Source of the DNA: Micavibrio_B sp964399985 | GTDB lineage: Bacteria > Pseudomonadota > Alphaproteobacteria > Micavibrionales > Micavibrionaceae | Direction of reading: 5' to 3' | Length of the DNA: 64,000 nucleotides | Assembly (NCBI GenBank): GCA_964399985.1 | Contig: CAYNRY010000001.1 | Location: 558,001 to 622,000, forward strand | Part shown: positions 17,907 through 27,068 of the stretch, piece by piece | Position numbering within the stretch: the stretch's first letter is position 1 | Layout: every line of letters starts with the position of its first letter | Position numbers and translations under genes: made by a program | The notes under the pieces: generated by a model | What the model was told of the DNA's origin: nothing | The model's input: only the letters and a program-made list of their open reading frames with translations | The model's database searches: none

Positions 17907-19013
17907 ATGTCATCCCCAAGCCAAAAAAATTCCCGTCCTATTTACGTTTTAAAATCAATCATTCCGCCAATCGAGGAATTCAAGAATCATGTCGATGATA
18001 TCTGGCAGAATCGCCAGTTCACGAATGACGGCCCAAAGCATTGGGAGTTGACGGATAAATTATGTAATTTTTTAGAGGTGGAAGATCTTGTTCTGGTTGG
18101 AAACGGAACCTATGCACTGGTCGCGGCTCTCGCGGCATTTGACTTTGAGCCGGGAGAGGTCATTACAACACCGTTTACATTTGTCGCGACGGCTCACTGT
18201 TTAAAACCTTTTAATTTAACGCCTAAATTTGTTGATATAGAGCCGAACGATCTAACCATTGATCCAAAGGCAGTTGAAGCGGCTATTACGCCACAAACTC
18301 GCGCCATTATGGCAGTCCATGTCTATGGTAATCCATGCTATATCGAGTCTCTGCAAGAAATCGCCGACCGGCATAATTTAAAGATCATCTATGACTCTGC
18401 TCATGCGTTCGGTGTAACATATAAAGGGAAGTCCATTTTTGAATATGGCGATGCGTCTTGTGTTAGTTTCCATGCGACCAAGGCTTTTCATACTTTCGAG
18501 GGCGGCGCGGTGTTTGCTCGGGAAAAATCAATTCTTGATTTTGTACGCCGCTATAAAAATTTTGGTATTGAAGATGGTGTTTTTGTTGAGAACGGGCTAA
18601 ACACCAAAATGAGTGAAATCCATGCTGCGATTGGTCTTGTCAATCTGGCCCATTACAATGAGCATGTCAGCAAGCGTGCAGATATCTATGAAAGATATAA
18701 ACGCGAATTATCCGATATCGTCGGCTTAAGCTTTGTATCTTTTGATCGGCAAGATAACGCCAATTACAATTATTGCCCGATCCTGTTTAAATCTGGCCGG
18801 GATACGCTATTCGAAAAATTTAAGGAAGCGGGAATCTTCACGCGCAAGTATTTTTATCCGTTGCTGACGGATATGCCGGCCTATGCGGAGTATAAAGAAA
18901 ATTTCCCCGTTGCCAGCCGTGTTGCAGAAGAAATCCTGTGTTTGCCGATTTACTCGGATTTGAGTGAAGAAGAGCAAAGTAAAATCATTGACGTCGTTCG
19001 GAGTTTTAAATGA
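17907..19013 (+). CDS. DegT/DnrJ/EryC1/StrS sugar aminotransferase
   Basis: A 368-residue PLP enzyme. The Schiff-base Lys lies in VSFHATKAFHTFEGG, with the upstream IIYDSAHAFGV Asp and the usual VGNGTYALVAAL substrate/PLP loop. The family transaminates nucleotide-activated keto-sugars. The HATK-EGG form resembles FdtB/QdtB/VioA-type enzymes acting on dTDP-sugars. It is the first gene of a tightly packed operon; its stop overlaps the start of rmlA as ATGA, which supports a dTDP-sugar substrate. The exact sugar cannot be read from the sequence. Confidence 0.87.
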   Translation: MSSPSQKNSRPIYVLKSIIPPIEEFKNHVDDIWQNRQFTNDGPKHWELTDKLCNFLEVEDLVLVGNGTYALVAALAAFDFEPGEVITTPFTFVATAHCLKPFNLTPKFVDIEPNDLTIDPKAVEAAITPQTRAIMAVHVYGNPCYIESLQEIADRHNLKIIYDSAHAFGVTYKGKSIFEYGDASCVSFHATKAFHTFEGGAVFAREKSILDFVRRYKNFGIEDGVFVENGLNTKMSEIHAAIGLVNLAHYNEHVSKRADIYERYKRELSDIVGLSFVSFDRQDNANYNYCPILFKSGRDTLFEKFKEAGIFTRKYFYPLLTDMPAYAEYKENFPVASRVAEEILCLPIYSDLSEEEQSKIIDVVRSFK

Positions 19014-19906
19014 ATCGCAAAGGTATAATTCTGGCTGGTGGATCGGGCACTAGGCTATATCCTGCAACGCTTGTCGTGAATAAGCAGTTATTGCCCGTCT
19101 ATGATAAGCCTATGGTTTATTATCCTTTGTCGATTTTGATGCTGGCGGGTATTCGTGAAATCTTGCTTATTACCACGCCGGAAGATGGTCCAAAATTCCA
19201 GTATCTTCTAGGTGATGGCTCTGATTGGGGTTTGTCGCTGTCATATGCAACGCAAGATGCGCCGGAAGGCTTGCCGCAAGCTTATACGATAGGAGAAAAA
19301 TTCCTGAACGGCGCACCCTCAACGATGATCCTCGGTGATAATATAATCTACGGCGCGGTTTTGGAGCCATTACTGAAACAGGCCAGCGAAAAAGAAAGCG
19401 GGGCGACTGTTTTTACTTACGGGATGCCAAGCCCTGAGCGTTTCGGCGTCATGTATTTTAACGATGACCGCACGCCAAAAGAAATTGTCGAAAAACCAAC
19501 AAATCCGCAGAGCAATCATGCCGTTACAGGTCTTTATTTCTTTGACGAGCGTGCGCCGGAAATTGCAAAAAGTCTTAAGAAAAGCGAGCGTGGAGAATAC
19601 GAGATAACGGATGTCATTCGCCATTATCTTCAGGAAAAAACGCTGGATGTGTTGCCGTTGGGCCGAGGCTATACATGGATCGATACGGGGTTGCATGAAT
19701 CGCTTCTTGAAGCGGGCGAGTTCATTGCCATGGTTGAAAAGCGCCAGCGCTACAAGATTGGCTGTCCTGAGGAAATTGCCTGGCGTAAGAAATGGATTAC
19801 GGACGAGCAGATGCTGGCTCTGGCACATGGGCGTTTGCGTAAAAGCGGATACGGCGAATATCTCGAAAACCTTGTCACGGCGGGACGGTCGCCGAATTAT
19901 ATTTGA
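19010..19906 (+). CDS. rmlA: Glucose-1-phosphate thymidylyltransferase
   Basis: A 298-residue RmlA/RfbA. The nucleotide-binding signature GIILAGGSGTRLYPAT is followed by KQLLPVYDKPMVYYPL, then ILGDNIIYG and the C-terminal RGYTWIDTGLHESLLEAG. It makes dTDP-glucose from dTTP and glucose-1-phosphate, the first step towards dTDP-rhamnose and amino-deoxyhexoses. It is translationally coupled to the upstream aminotransferase. rmlB, rmlC and rmlD are not in the window, so later steps must be encoded elsewhere. Confidence 0.95.
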   Translation: MNRKGIILAGGSGTRLYPATLVVNKQLLPVYDKPMVYYPLSILMLAGIREILLITTPEDGPKFQYLLGDGSDWGLSLSYATQDAPEGLPQAYTIGEKFLNGAPSTMILGDNIIYGAVLEPLLKQASEKESGATVFTYGMPSPERFGVMYFNDDRTPKEIVEKPTNPQSNHAVTGLYFFDERAPEIAKSLKKSERGEYEITDVIRHYLQEKTLDVLPLGRGYTWIDTGLHESLLEAGEFIAMVEKRQRYKIGCPEEIAWRKKWITDEQMLALAHGRLRKSGYGEYLENLVTAGRSPNYI

Positions 19907-19921
19907 TAGAGCTATCATCGC

Positions 19922-20623
19922 ATGAGCAAGAAAATCGGAATCATGCAGCCTTATTTCCTGCCCTATATGGGATACTGGCAGTTAATAAACTACACGGATG
20001 AATTTGTCGTATACGATAATATCCAGTACACCAAAAAAGGCTGGATCAGCCGCAACCGCTTTTTGCAAAACGGCAAGGATGCTTTGTTTTCTCTGCAGTT
20101 GAAATCCGATTCAGACAGTCTGCCTGTCTACAAAAGAGAATTGGCGGACAGTTTTGATCGTGGGAAATTGATCCGTCAATTGACCGAGGCTTACAGAAAA
20201 GCGCCGTATTTTGCCGAGAACTTTGCAGTCATTCAGGAGATCATAAATTTTCCTGATAATAATTTGTCGGCTTATATTGAAAATTCTATTCGCCGAATAT
20301 GCGAATATCTCGAAATCAAAACACCGCTCATCATTTCATCTTCAATCGACGTAGATCAGAATCTGAAAGGCAAAGAGAAAGTAATCGCGATTTGCCATGC
20401 GCTAAAGGCTGATGAATATATCAATCCGATAGGCGGCCTGGAGCTTTATAATAAAAATGAATTTCAGAAGGAAGGTATCTCTCTGTCATTTTTGAAATCT
20501 AGAGCGCTGGAATATGAATCCTTTGGTCATCTGGCTATACCGCATATGTCGATATTAGACGTTTTAATGTTTAATAGTCGGTTTGCTACAATAGAATATC
20601 TGAATCATTTTGAACTGGTCTGA
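19922..20623 (+). CDS. WbqC family protein
   Basis: A 233-residue protein with the family opening IGIMQPYFLPYMGYWQLI and the early KKGWISRNRF segment. WbqC-like proteins occur in O-antigen and polysaccharide clusters and are thought to act in sugar biosynthesis, though the reaction is unproven. It lies 15 bp after rmlA and 2 bp before the next gene, inside the operon, supporting a role in the same glycan. Confidence 0.85.
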   Translation: MSKKIGIMQPYFLPYMGYWQLINYTDEFVVYDNIQYTKKGWISRNRFLQNGKDALFSLQLKSDSDSLPVYKRELADSFDRGKLIRQLTEAYRKAPYFAENFAVIQEIINFPDNNLSAYIENSIRRICEYLEIKTPLIISSSIDVDQNLKGKEKVIAICHALKADEYINPIGGLELYNKNEFQKEGISLSFLKSRALEYESFGHLAIPHMSILDVLMFNSRFATIEYLNHFELV

Positions 20624-20625
20624 TC

Positions 20626-21591
20626 ATGTCATTTAAATGGAAAAAGATGGGTCGTGTGTTCAATCCTTTGGAGGTAAAAAACCGTCCATGGATTACGCAT
20701 TTTGCCCAAGGTCCTGCAACATTGATTTTCGATGATGTCGTCAGGGTTTATTTTTCCTGCCGTCCTGATCCAGATGCATCAGGACAATATGTCAGCTATT
20801 CTTCATTTGTTGATTTTGACCGCAAAGACCTGACAAAAATAATCCGTATTGCCGAAAATCCGATTTTATCGCTTGGAGGCATGGGCACTTTCGATGAATT
20901 TGGAACCTATCCCGTTTCTGTGGTTAGGGAGGATACCAAGGTGCGCGCCTATTTCGGCGGCTGGACACGTTGTGAATCCGTCCCGTTCAACGTGGCGATT
21001 GGTTGTGCGATTAGCGAAAATAACGGAGAGACATTTGAACGTCTCGGCCCGGGGCCAGTGATCTCTTACAGTCCTGATGAGCCATTTGTCATGAGCGGGC
21101 CTAAAATCCGCCGCTTTAACAACCAGTATTATTTATATTATATCGCCGGAAAAAAATGGCTGATGCATGAAGAGCGGGCCGAGCCGGTTTATACCATTCG
21201 TCTTGCTATTTCTGACGATGGTTTAAATTGGAAAAAACATGGCAAAGAGCTTATTCCCGTTCGTATAGAAGAAAATGAATGTCAGGCAAGTCCAGATGTC
21301 ATCTATGCCAACGGTAAATATCATATGTTCTTTTGTTATCGCTATAGCACCGATTATCGCGGCAAGGATAAAGGGTATCGCATCGGGTATGCGTCGTCCG
21401 CCAACGGTATTGATTGGACAAGAGACGACGATAAAGCCGGAATTACGGTTTCAGAAGAAGGATGGGATTCTGAAATGGTGAGCTATCCCCATGTCTTCGA
21501 ACTCGATGGAAAAATTTATATGTTCTATCTCGGTAACAGCGTGGGCCGCGAAGGGTTTGGATTGGCCGAGCTGCAGGGTGATTTGCTATGA
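20626..21591 (+). CDS. Beta-propeller glycosidase-like protein, copy 1
   Basis: A 321-residue soluble protein of repeated blades, seen as AYFGGWTRCESVPF, LAISDDGLNWKKHG, YHMFFCYRYS and IGYASSANGIDWTRDD. The D-G-x-x-W strands are typical of five-bladed GH32/GH43-like propellers. It lacks a signal peptide. Homologues in surface-polysaccharide clusters have unproven activity. It shares blade order with the next gene and overlaps it by ATGA, so the two are tandem duplicates. Confidence 0.72.
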   Translation: MSFKWKKMGRVFNPLEVKNRPWITHFAQGPATLIFDDVVRVYFSCRPDPDASGQYVSYSSFVDFDRKDLTKIIRIAENPILSLGGMGTFDEFGTYPVSVVREDTKVRAYFGGWTRCESVPFNVAIGCAISENNGETFERLGPGPVISYSPDEPFVMSGPKIRRFNNQYYLYYIAGKKWLMHEERAEPVYTIRLAISDDGLNWKKHGKELIPVRIEENECQASPDVIYANGKYHMFFCYRYSTDYRGKDKGYRIGYASSANGIDWTRDDDKAGITVSEEGWDSEMVSYPHVFELDGKIYMFYLGNSVGREGFGLAELQGDLL

Positions 21592-22517
21592 AATGGAAAA
21601 AGCTGGGCCAGATATTTGAAACAGATAACTTTGCCCAGTCACCGCAGGCGTTGGTATTGAAAGACCGTATACGCATTTATTATTCAACGCGTATCAATGA
21701 TAGCGGAAAATTTCTTAGCCAAATTCATTATGTCGACATGGTAAAAGATTTATCAAAAATCATCGGCCATTCGTCAAAGCCTGTCGTTTTGCTCGGTGAA
21801 TTGGGTAGTTTTGACGAGCATGGAATATTTCCATTTAGCGTTTTTCAGGAAGAAGAAAAAATATCCGCCTATACCTGCGGCTGGAGCCGCCGCAAATCCG
21901 TATCTGTTGAAACCTCTACCGGATATGCCGTTTCCAGCGATGGCGGAGTTTCATTTCAGAAACTTGGCCAAGGTCCGATCTTCGGGGCGTCGTTGCATGA
22001 ACCGTTTCTAGTTGGAGATTCTTTCGTGCGTAAATATAACGACCGATATCATATGTGGTATATGTACGGTGTGCGCTGGGTAAAAGAAAACGAAATAGCA
22101 GCGCCGGACAGGGTCTACAAACTGGCGCATGCTATATCGGAGGATGGCTTAAACTGGCTGCCTTCCGAGCGCGATATCATCCAGAGCGTACTGCATGAAA
22201 ATGAATGTCAGGCTTTGCCGACGGTCATCAAAATCGGTGACACATATCATATGTATTTCTGCTTCCGCGATGTATTCGGTTTCAGGACCGATAAATCGAA
22301 AGCCTATCGTTTGGGGTATGCCTACTCGAAAGATCTGATAAAATGGATCCGAGATGATCAGGCGGGAGGCATCGATATATCCACAGAAGGCTGGGACTCT
22401 GATATGATGTGTTATCCGAATATTTATGAGGCAGACGGTCGTGTCTATCTTTTATATAACGGGAACGCTTTTGGTAAATCCGGCTTTGGCGCTGCCATAT
22501 TGGAAGACACTAAATGA
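21588..22517 (+). CDS. Beta-propeller glycosidase-like protein, copy 2
   Basis: A 309-residue paralogue of the preceding protein. It has the same FDEHGIFPFSVF, TCGWSRRKSVS, AISEDGLNWLPS, NECQALPTV, YHMYFCFRD and GWDSDMMCYPNIYE positions. It starts directly with MKWKKLGQIF, matching KWKKMGRVF in copy 1. ATGA overlaps occur at both ends. The paired arrangement suggests either a heteromer or two related glycan substrates. Function is not established. Confidence 0.72.
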   Translation: MKWKKLGQIFETDNFAQSPQALVLKDRIRIYYSTRINDSGKFLSQIHYVDMVKDLSKIIGHSSKPVVLLGELGSFDEHGIFPFSVFQEEEKISAYTCGWSRRKSVSVETSTGYAVSSDGGVSFQKLGQGPIFGASLHEPFLVGDSFVRKYNDRYHMWYMYGVRWVKENEIAAPDRVYKLAHAISEDGLNWLPSERDIIQSVLHENECQALPTVIKIGDTYHMYFCFRDVFGFRTDKSKAYRLGYAYSKDLIKWIRDDQAGGIDISTEGWDSDMMCYPNIYEADGRVYLLYNGNAFGKSGFGAAILEDTK

Positions 22518-22945
22518 ACGATATTTCCTATAAAATCGATACGGCGACAAAGGCGGATATCCTGATGCATTTTTCGTCCTGCGATCCTGATTTTATCCGC
22601 GATTTATCACTTAAAGTAAATCTTGAAGAATATGCGAATAAAATAGTGTCAAAGGCCGGGCTTTATGAAGCATGGGATGAAAAGAACCTGATCGGATTAA
22701 TCGCGGTCTATAGGAATGATGAATTCGACTTTATTACGGATATTAGCGTATCTTCATTGCATAAAGGGCAGGGAATAGCTTCCCGATTGCTAAAACAATA
22801 TCTGAAATCAATGCATACGGAAGTCCGCCTTGAAGTGGCAAAGAACAATATGGCTGCGCACGAACTTTATAAAAAATTCGGCTTTCAATTATACGATGAA
22901 AACGAAACTTCAAGTTTTTTGAAGTTAACGGCTTTTCTCGCATAG
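22514..22945 (+). CDS. GNAT family N-acetyltransferase
   Basis: A 143-residue GCN5-like enzyme. ISVSSLHKGQGIASRLLKQYL contains the acetyl-CoA-binding Q/R-x-x-G-x-A loop, and VAKNNMAAHELYKKFGF is the usual C-terminal motif. It is the last gene of the glycan operon and is coupled by ATGA to copy 2 of the propeller protein. In this context it may acetylate the amino sugar produced by the DegT aminotransferase. That is inference: the closest functional analogues are the dTDP-amino-sugar acetyltransferases, but many of those belong to other folds. Confidence 0.82.
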   Translation: MNDISYKIDTATKADILMHFSSCDPDFIRDLSLKVNLEEYANKIVSKAGLYEAWDEKNLIGLIAVYRNDEFDFITDISVSSLHKGQGIASRLLKQYLKSMHTEVRLEVAKNNMAAHELYKKFGFQLYDENETSSFLKLTAFLA

Positions 22946-23671
22946 AATAAAGATACTGGCGCAGAGATCTGGATATTTGTGCCCAAGCGCATAGCATCCG
23001 TCGAGATATTCTTTCGAAATGATGTCAGTTTGCAAAATTTTATCGAACTGGAAATTGGCCAGTGCTTTAAAGAAGATGCCGGTGCGGAAAGTAACGTTAA
23101 GTCCCGCTGCCTTTGCCTCACGCTCGAGCGTATCGAGAGAATAAGTCATAAAATGACCGTGCTCTTTTTCTGCTGGTGTCACCGCTGCGTTATGCGAGAT
23201 TAGACCCATATTGACGGCGATCTGGCGGGACGGCGCATTGGCATTCGGGCACACGAGGAAAAAGCGGCCATTATCAGACAGCCATTCATCGTTGACGCGT
23301 TTCAGTGTTGCTACCGGATCGCTCAAATGTTCAAGAACATGAGTCATGATGATGTTGTCGTATTTTTTAGGCAGTTTTACGTCCTCAAAAATATTCTCGT
23401 GAATTTCGACGTTTTTGCCTTTCAGCCGATTTTTTGCATCGGCAACGGCTTCGCTGGCGGCCTCGACGCAGGTAATGTCATCGAAATGCGGCAAAAGCCT
23501 TTCAGTAAATTCCCCTTTGAAGCTTCCTAGCTCAAGAATATTGCCGGGCCGGAAATGCGGCAGGAAGCTTTTCAGCATATAAGGATGCATGACGTCGTAA
23601 TCAAAACCGTAAAAATATTTACGGCCTTCATTGTCCTTGGTTTTTTGATTGTAATCGGTGCTGTCCGTCAT
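22925..23671 (-). CDS. Class I SAM-dependent methyltransferase (Methyltransf_23 type)
   Basis: A 248-residue protein with motif I ILELGSFKGEFTERLLPHF, then CVEAASEAVADAK, and the motif IIMTHVLEHLSDPVATL. This arrangement is common in sugar or natural-product methyltransferases. It converges on the glycan operon and overlaps the GNAT gene by 21 bp at the 3' ends. Placement beside sugar genes suggests glycan methylation, but the substrate is unknown. Confidence 0.8.
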   Translation of the reverse strand: MTDSTDYNQKTKDNEGRKYFYGFDYDVMHPYMLKSFLPHFRPGNILELGSFKGEFTERLLPHFDDITCVEAASEAVADAKNRLKGKNVEIHENIFEDVKLPKKYDNIIMTHVLEHLSDPVATLKRVNDEWLSDNGRFFLVCPNANAPSRQIAVNMGLISHNAAVTPAEKEHGHFMTYSLDTLEREAKAAGLNVTFRTGIFFKALANFQFDKILQTDIISKEYLDGCYALGHKYPDLCASIFILCEKSR

Positions 23672-23794
23672 GCTTTGGCCTCATTTTATAATTCATGAAT
23701 TTATAACATAAATCGTCAAAAAATATAACGGCCATATAATAGTAAGTCTTTGTATAATGCTGTTTGCGCTTTTGGATATCGCTAGAAGAGAGAT

Positions 23795-23886
23795 TGGCGG
23801 ACAGGGAGGGATTCGAACCCCCGATGAGATTGCTCCCATGCCGCATTTCGAGTGCGGTGCATTAAACCGGGCTCTGCCACCTGTCC
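23795..23886 (-). tRNA. tRNA-Ser (anticodon CGA)
   Basis: The minus strand begins GGACAGGTGGCAGAGCCCGG. The anticodon stem-loop is CCGCA-CTCGAAA-TGCGG, giving anticodon CGA, which reads UCG serine codons. A long variable arm (TGGGAGCAATCTCA) and the T-loop GGTTCGAATCC follow. The acceptor stem GGACAGG/CCTGTCC closes it, with discriminator G and an encoded CCA. The long variable arm confirms a serine-type tRNA. Confidence 0.95.
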
Positions 23887-23910
23887 TTACAGGTTTTCAG
23901 TAGCCACTTC

Positions 23911-26583
23911 TCAACGATCAGTAAAGAGTTTTTTTAGCTGGTAGAGGGCGTCGAGGGCTTCTTTCGGGCTCATGCTGTCGGGGTCGAGATTTTTCAGCTG
24001 GATCTCGAATTCCGTTTCCTTCGGCGGCGCCTTGGGCTGGGCCGAGAAAAGGGGTAACTCCTGTGTCAGTTTCGAGGCTTTACCCGAGCTGCCGTCTTTC
24101 TCCAGAAGGCCTAAGACTTCGGTCGAGCGGCCAATAACCGCAGACGGTAATCCGGCAAGGCGCGCGACATGGATACCGTAGGATCGGTCCGCCGTTCCGG
24201 GCTTGACGCTATGCATGAAGATGACATCGTTTTTCCATTCCTTTACCTCCATCGTATAGCAGGAAAGCGTTTTCAACTTTTCCTTCAGGGCGGTGAGCTC
24301 ATGGTAATGCGTGGCAAAAAGCCCGCGGCATTTATTGACGTCATGCAGATATTCAAGGCAGGCCCATGCGATAGACAGTCCGTCGAACGTTGCCGTGCCG
24401 CGTCCGATTTCATCAAGGATGACCAATGACTTTTCAGTTGCCAGATTGAGAATGGACGCGGTTTCGACCATCTCGATCATAAAGGTCGATTGGCCCTTGG
24501 CCAGATCGTCGGATGCGCCGACGCGGCTAAATACCTTATCGACAAGACCGATGGTCGCGGCTTTGGCCGGAACATAGCACCCGGCCTGGGCAAGAATAGC
24601 AATGACCGCATTCTGGCGCAAAAATGTCGATTTACCCGCCATGTTCGGGCCCGTGAGCAGCCAGAGTTTTTGGCTCGGCGCAAAATCGCTATCATTGGCG
24701 ATAAAGGCGATGGATTCTTTTCGCAACGCTTGCTCGACGACGGGATGGCGTCCGCCCTCAATTTTGAATTCAAGATCGTTCGTTATCGTGGGGCGCGTGT
24801 AATTCCAGTCGATGGCAAGTTCGGCATTGGACGCCGCGACATCCAGCGATGCCAAGGCCTTGGCTTGGCGGCAAATCTCGTCGGCATTGGCACGGGTATC
24901 GCTGCATAGCTCGATAAAAATCTCTTCTTCCAAAGCGAGCGCCTTATCTTTGGCGGAGGATATATCGCGCTCAAGCTCGGCAAGCTCAGCTGTAGTGAAC
25001 CGAACCGCGTTGGACATCGTCTGGCGGTGAATAAACGGATTATCCGCATCTTTATTGGCTACAGATATCATCATTTTATCAGCGCGCTTGGCAGGGACTT
25101 CGATAAAATAACCCAAGACGTTATTATGTGTGACCTTCAAGACATCAATGCCGGTCATTTCTTTATAGCGGGATTCCAAAAGAGCAATCAGGCGGCGGCT
25201 TTCGTCGCGTAAGGCTTTCAGCTCATCGAGCTTGGCGGAATATCCAGCTTTAATAAAATTACCGTCGCGGCTGAGAAATGGCGGCGAGTCTGTCAAAGCG
25301 ATGTCGAGTTTATCGGCATAAGAAGATAACGAAGGAGATGCAGATAAATCATTCGCAATCATGCCGAGCGGACCGGTATTGCAATTGGCCTTGATAATAT
25401 CGGCGCGGATTTGCAAGGCGGATTTCAAGCCATCGCGCAAAGCCGTCAGGTCGCGCGGGCCGCCGCGGTTGATGCTAATGCGCGTCAGGCAGCGTTCCAT
25501 ATCAGCGATCGATTTTAACTGTTCACGGATCGAGGAGCGCAAATCCTGATGTTTAATAAGTTCGGATATTTCATCATGGCGCTGATTTATTTCAGGAATG
25601 TTACGAAGAGGGGCAGAAAGCCGCGTGCATAAAAGCCGCGCCCCGGGACCGGTAACGGTGCGATCGATGGCGGATAACAAACTTCCCTTGCGCTCGCCTT
25701 GCATGGTTTTGACAATTTCGAGATTGCGCAATGTTGACGGATCGATCTCAAGGATATCGTCAAAGGAAATCTGGCGCGGCGGAGAAATAAACGGGCGTTC
25801 GCCTTTTTGCGTGCGCTCGATATAGGAGATTAGAACACCTGCGGCGGTAACTTCGGCGCGGCTGAAAGCGCCGAAAGATTCCAGCGTGCCGACGCCAAAC
25901 ATATCTTGCAAACGAATGCGCGCATTCTCGCTGTCGAAATAAGCAGCGGCCAAAACCGTCAGGCTGGATTGAAAAGTGCTTAAATACTCGGAAGATGCAA
26001 AACCATCAGAGATAACAATCTCGGAAGCGACAATGCGTTGCAGGCTGTTTTGAACATTGTTTAATTTAGCGGGCTGGACATTGAACTCGCCAGTCGAGAG
26101 GTCAAGCCAGGCAAGACCGATTTGCCCGCCGACTTCCGCCATCGCGGCAAGATAGTTATTCGATCTGGAATCGAGAAGATTATCTTCAGTAAGCGTGCCG
26201 GAAGTGACAACGCGGACGACTTCACGGTTGACGAGGGCTTTATATCCGCCGCGCTTCTTTGCTTCCTCAGGGGTTTCTGTTTGTTCGCAAATGGCGACCT
26301 TGTGACCTGCGCGGATTAATTTGGCGAGGTAGGGCTCATAAGAATGAAACGGCACGCCGCACATCGGGATTTCATTGCCTTCATTCTTGCCGCGACGCGT
26401 GAGCGTAATATCCAGCACGCCGGAGGCAATCACTGCATCATCGAAGAAGAGTTCATAGAAATCACCCATGCGGTAAAAAAGAAGGCAATCCGGATGCGCT
26501 TCTTTTTGGGCATGGTACTGTGCCATCATAGGGGTGTGTGATGGAGCAGTTTCTTCGATAGTTTTAGTCGCTACTGAGCTCAT
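23911..26583 (-). CDS. mutS: DNA mismatch repair protein MutS
   Basis: An 890-residue, full-length MutS. The mismatch-contacting Phe-x-Glu lies in RMGDFYELFFDD near residue 45. The core and clamp follow, then Walker A LLTGPNMAGKSTFLRQ near residue 640 and Walker B VILDEIGRGTATFDG. It recognises mismatches and small loops and recruits MutL. The start overlaps the stop of dut as ATGA, placing it last in a coaBC-dut-mutS transcription unit. Confidence 0.97.
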   Translation of the reverse strand: MSSVATKTIEETAPSHTPMMAQYHAQKEAHPDCLLFYRMGDFYELFFDDAVIASGVLDITLTRRGKNEGNEIPMCGVPFHSYEPYLAKLIRAGHKVAICEQTETPEEAKKRGGYKALVNREVVRVVTSGTLTEDNLLDSRSNNYLAAMAEVGGQIGLAWLDLSTGEFNVQPAKLNNVQNSLQRIVASEIVISDGFASSEYLSTFQSSLTVLAAAYFDSENARIRLQDMFGVGTLESFGAFSRAEVTAAGVLISYIERTQKGERPFISPPRQISFDDILEIDPSTLRNLEIVKTMQGERKGSLLSAIDRTVTGPGARLLCTRLSAPLRNIPEINQRHDEISELIKHQDLRSSIREQLKSIADMERCLTRISINRGGPRDLTALRDGLKSALQIRADIIKANCNTGPLGMIANDLSASPSLSSYADKLDIALTDSPPFLSRDGNFIKAGYSAKLDELKALRDESRRLIALLESRYKEMTGIDVLKVTHNNVLGYFIEVPAKRADKMMISVANKDADNPFIHRQTMSNAVRFTTAELAELERDISSAKDKALALEEEIFIELCSDTRANADEICRQAKALASLDVAASNAELAIDWNYTRPTITNDLEFKIEGGRHPVVEQALRKESIAFIANDSDFAPSQKLWLLTGPNMAGKSTFLRQNAVIAILAQAGCYVPAKAATIGLVDKVFSRVGASDDLAKGQSTFMIEMVETASILNLATEKSLVILDEIGRGTATFDGLSIAWACLEYLHDVNKCRGLFATHYHELTALKEKLKTLSCYTMEVKEWKNDVIFMHSVKPGTADRSYGIHVARLAGLPSAVIGRSTEVLGLLEKDGSSGKASKLTQELPLFSAQPKAPPKETEFEIQLKNLDPDSMSPKEALDALYQLKKLFTDR

Positions 26584-27068
26584 TTCGTGCCGGTCGATCC
26601 AAATCCGCCCACGCCGCGTGCTGTTTCATCAAGCTCGGCCACGACCGACCATGCAGCTTGTTCATGTTTGGCTATAACCATTTGCGCGATGCGCATACCA
26701 CGTTCGATCTTGAATTCTTCATTGGAGAGATTGACGAGGATCGCTTTGATCTCGCCGCGGTAATCGGCGTCTATCGTGCCCGGACTGTTGAGAATTGTAA
26801 TGCCGTTCTTCGCGGCAAGCCCTGAGCGAGGACGCACTTGCGCTTCATATCCGGCGGGTAGGGAAATGGATAAACCTGTCGCAACCATGCAGCGCTCAAG
26901 AGGCTTTAAAACGATATCGGCATCTATAGCGGCAACGAGGTCCATACCGGCAGCAAGGGCCGTTGCGTAATTTGGCAGCGGTAAATCTTTTGCGTGGTCC
27001 CAGATTTTGAGCGGGATGGAAATTGTTTCGCTAGTTTCCGGCGTTTGTTTTACGGCTAGATTGCTCAC
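26580..27068 (-). CDS. dut: dUTP diphosphatase
   Basis: A 162-residue trimeric dUTPase with all five motifs: AGMDLVAA, RPRSGLA, GTIDADYRGE, RIAQMV and the C-terminal GGFGSTG. It hydrolyses dUTP to dUMP, which prevents uracil incorporation and supplies thymidylate synthesis. Its N-terminal 38 bp overlap the end of coaBC, and its stop overlaps mutS, showing tight translational coupling. Confidence 0.96.
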   Translation of the reverse strand: MSNLAVKQTPETSETISIPLKIWDHAKDLPLPNYATALAAGMDLVAAIDADIVLKPLERCMVATGLSISLPAGYEAQVRPRSGLAAKNGITILNSPGTIDADYRGEIKAILVNLSNEEFKIERGMRIAQMVIAKHEQAAWSVVAELDETARGVGGFGSTGTK

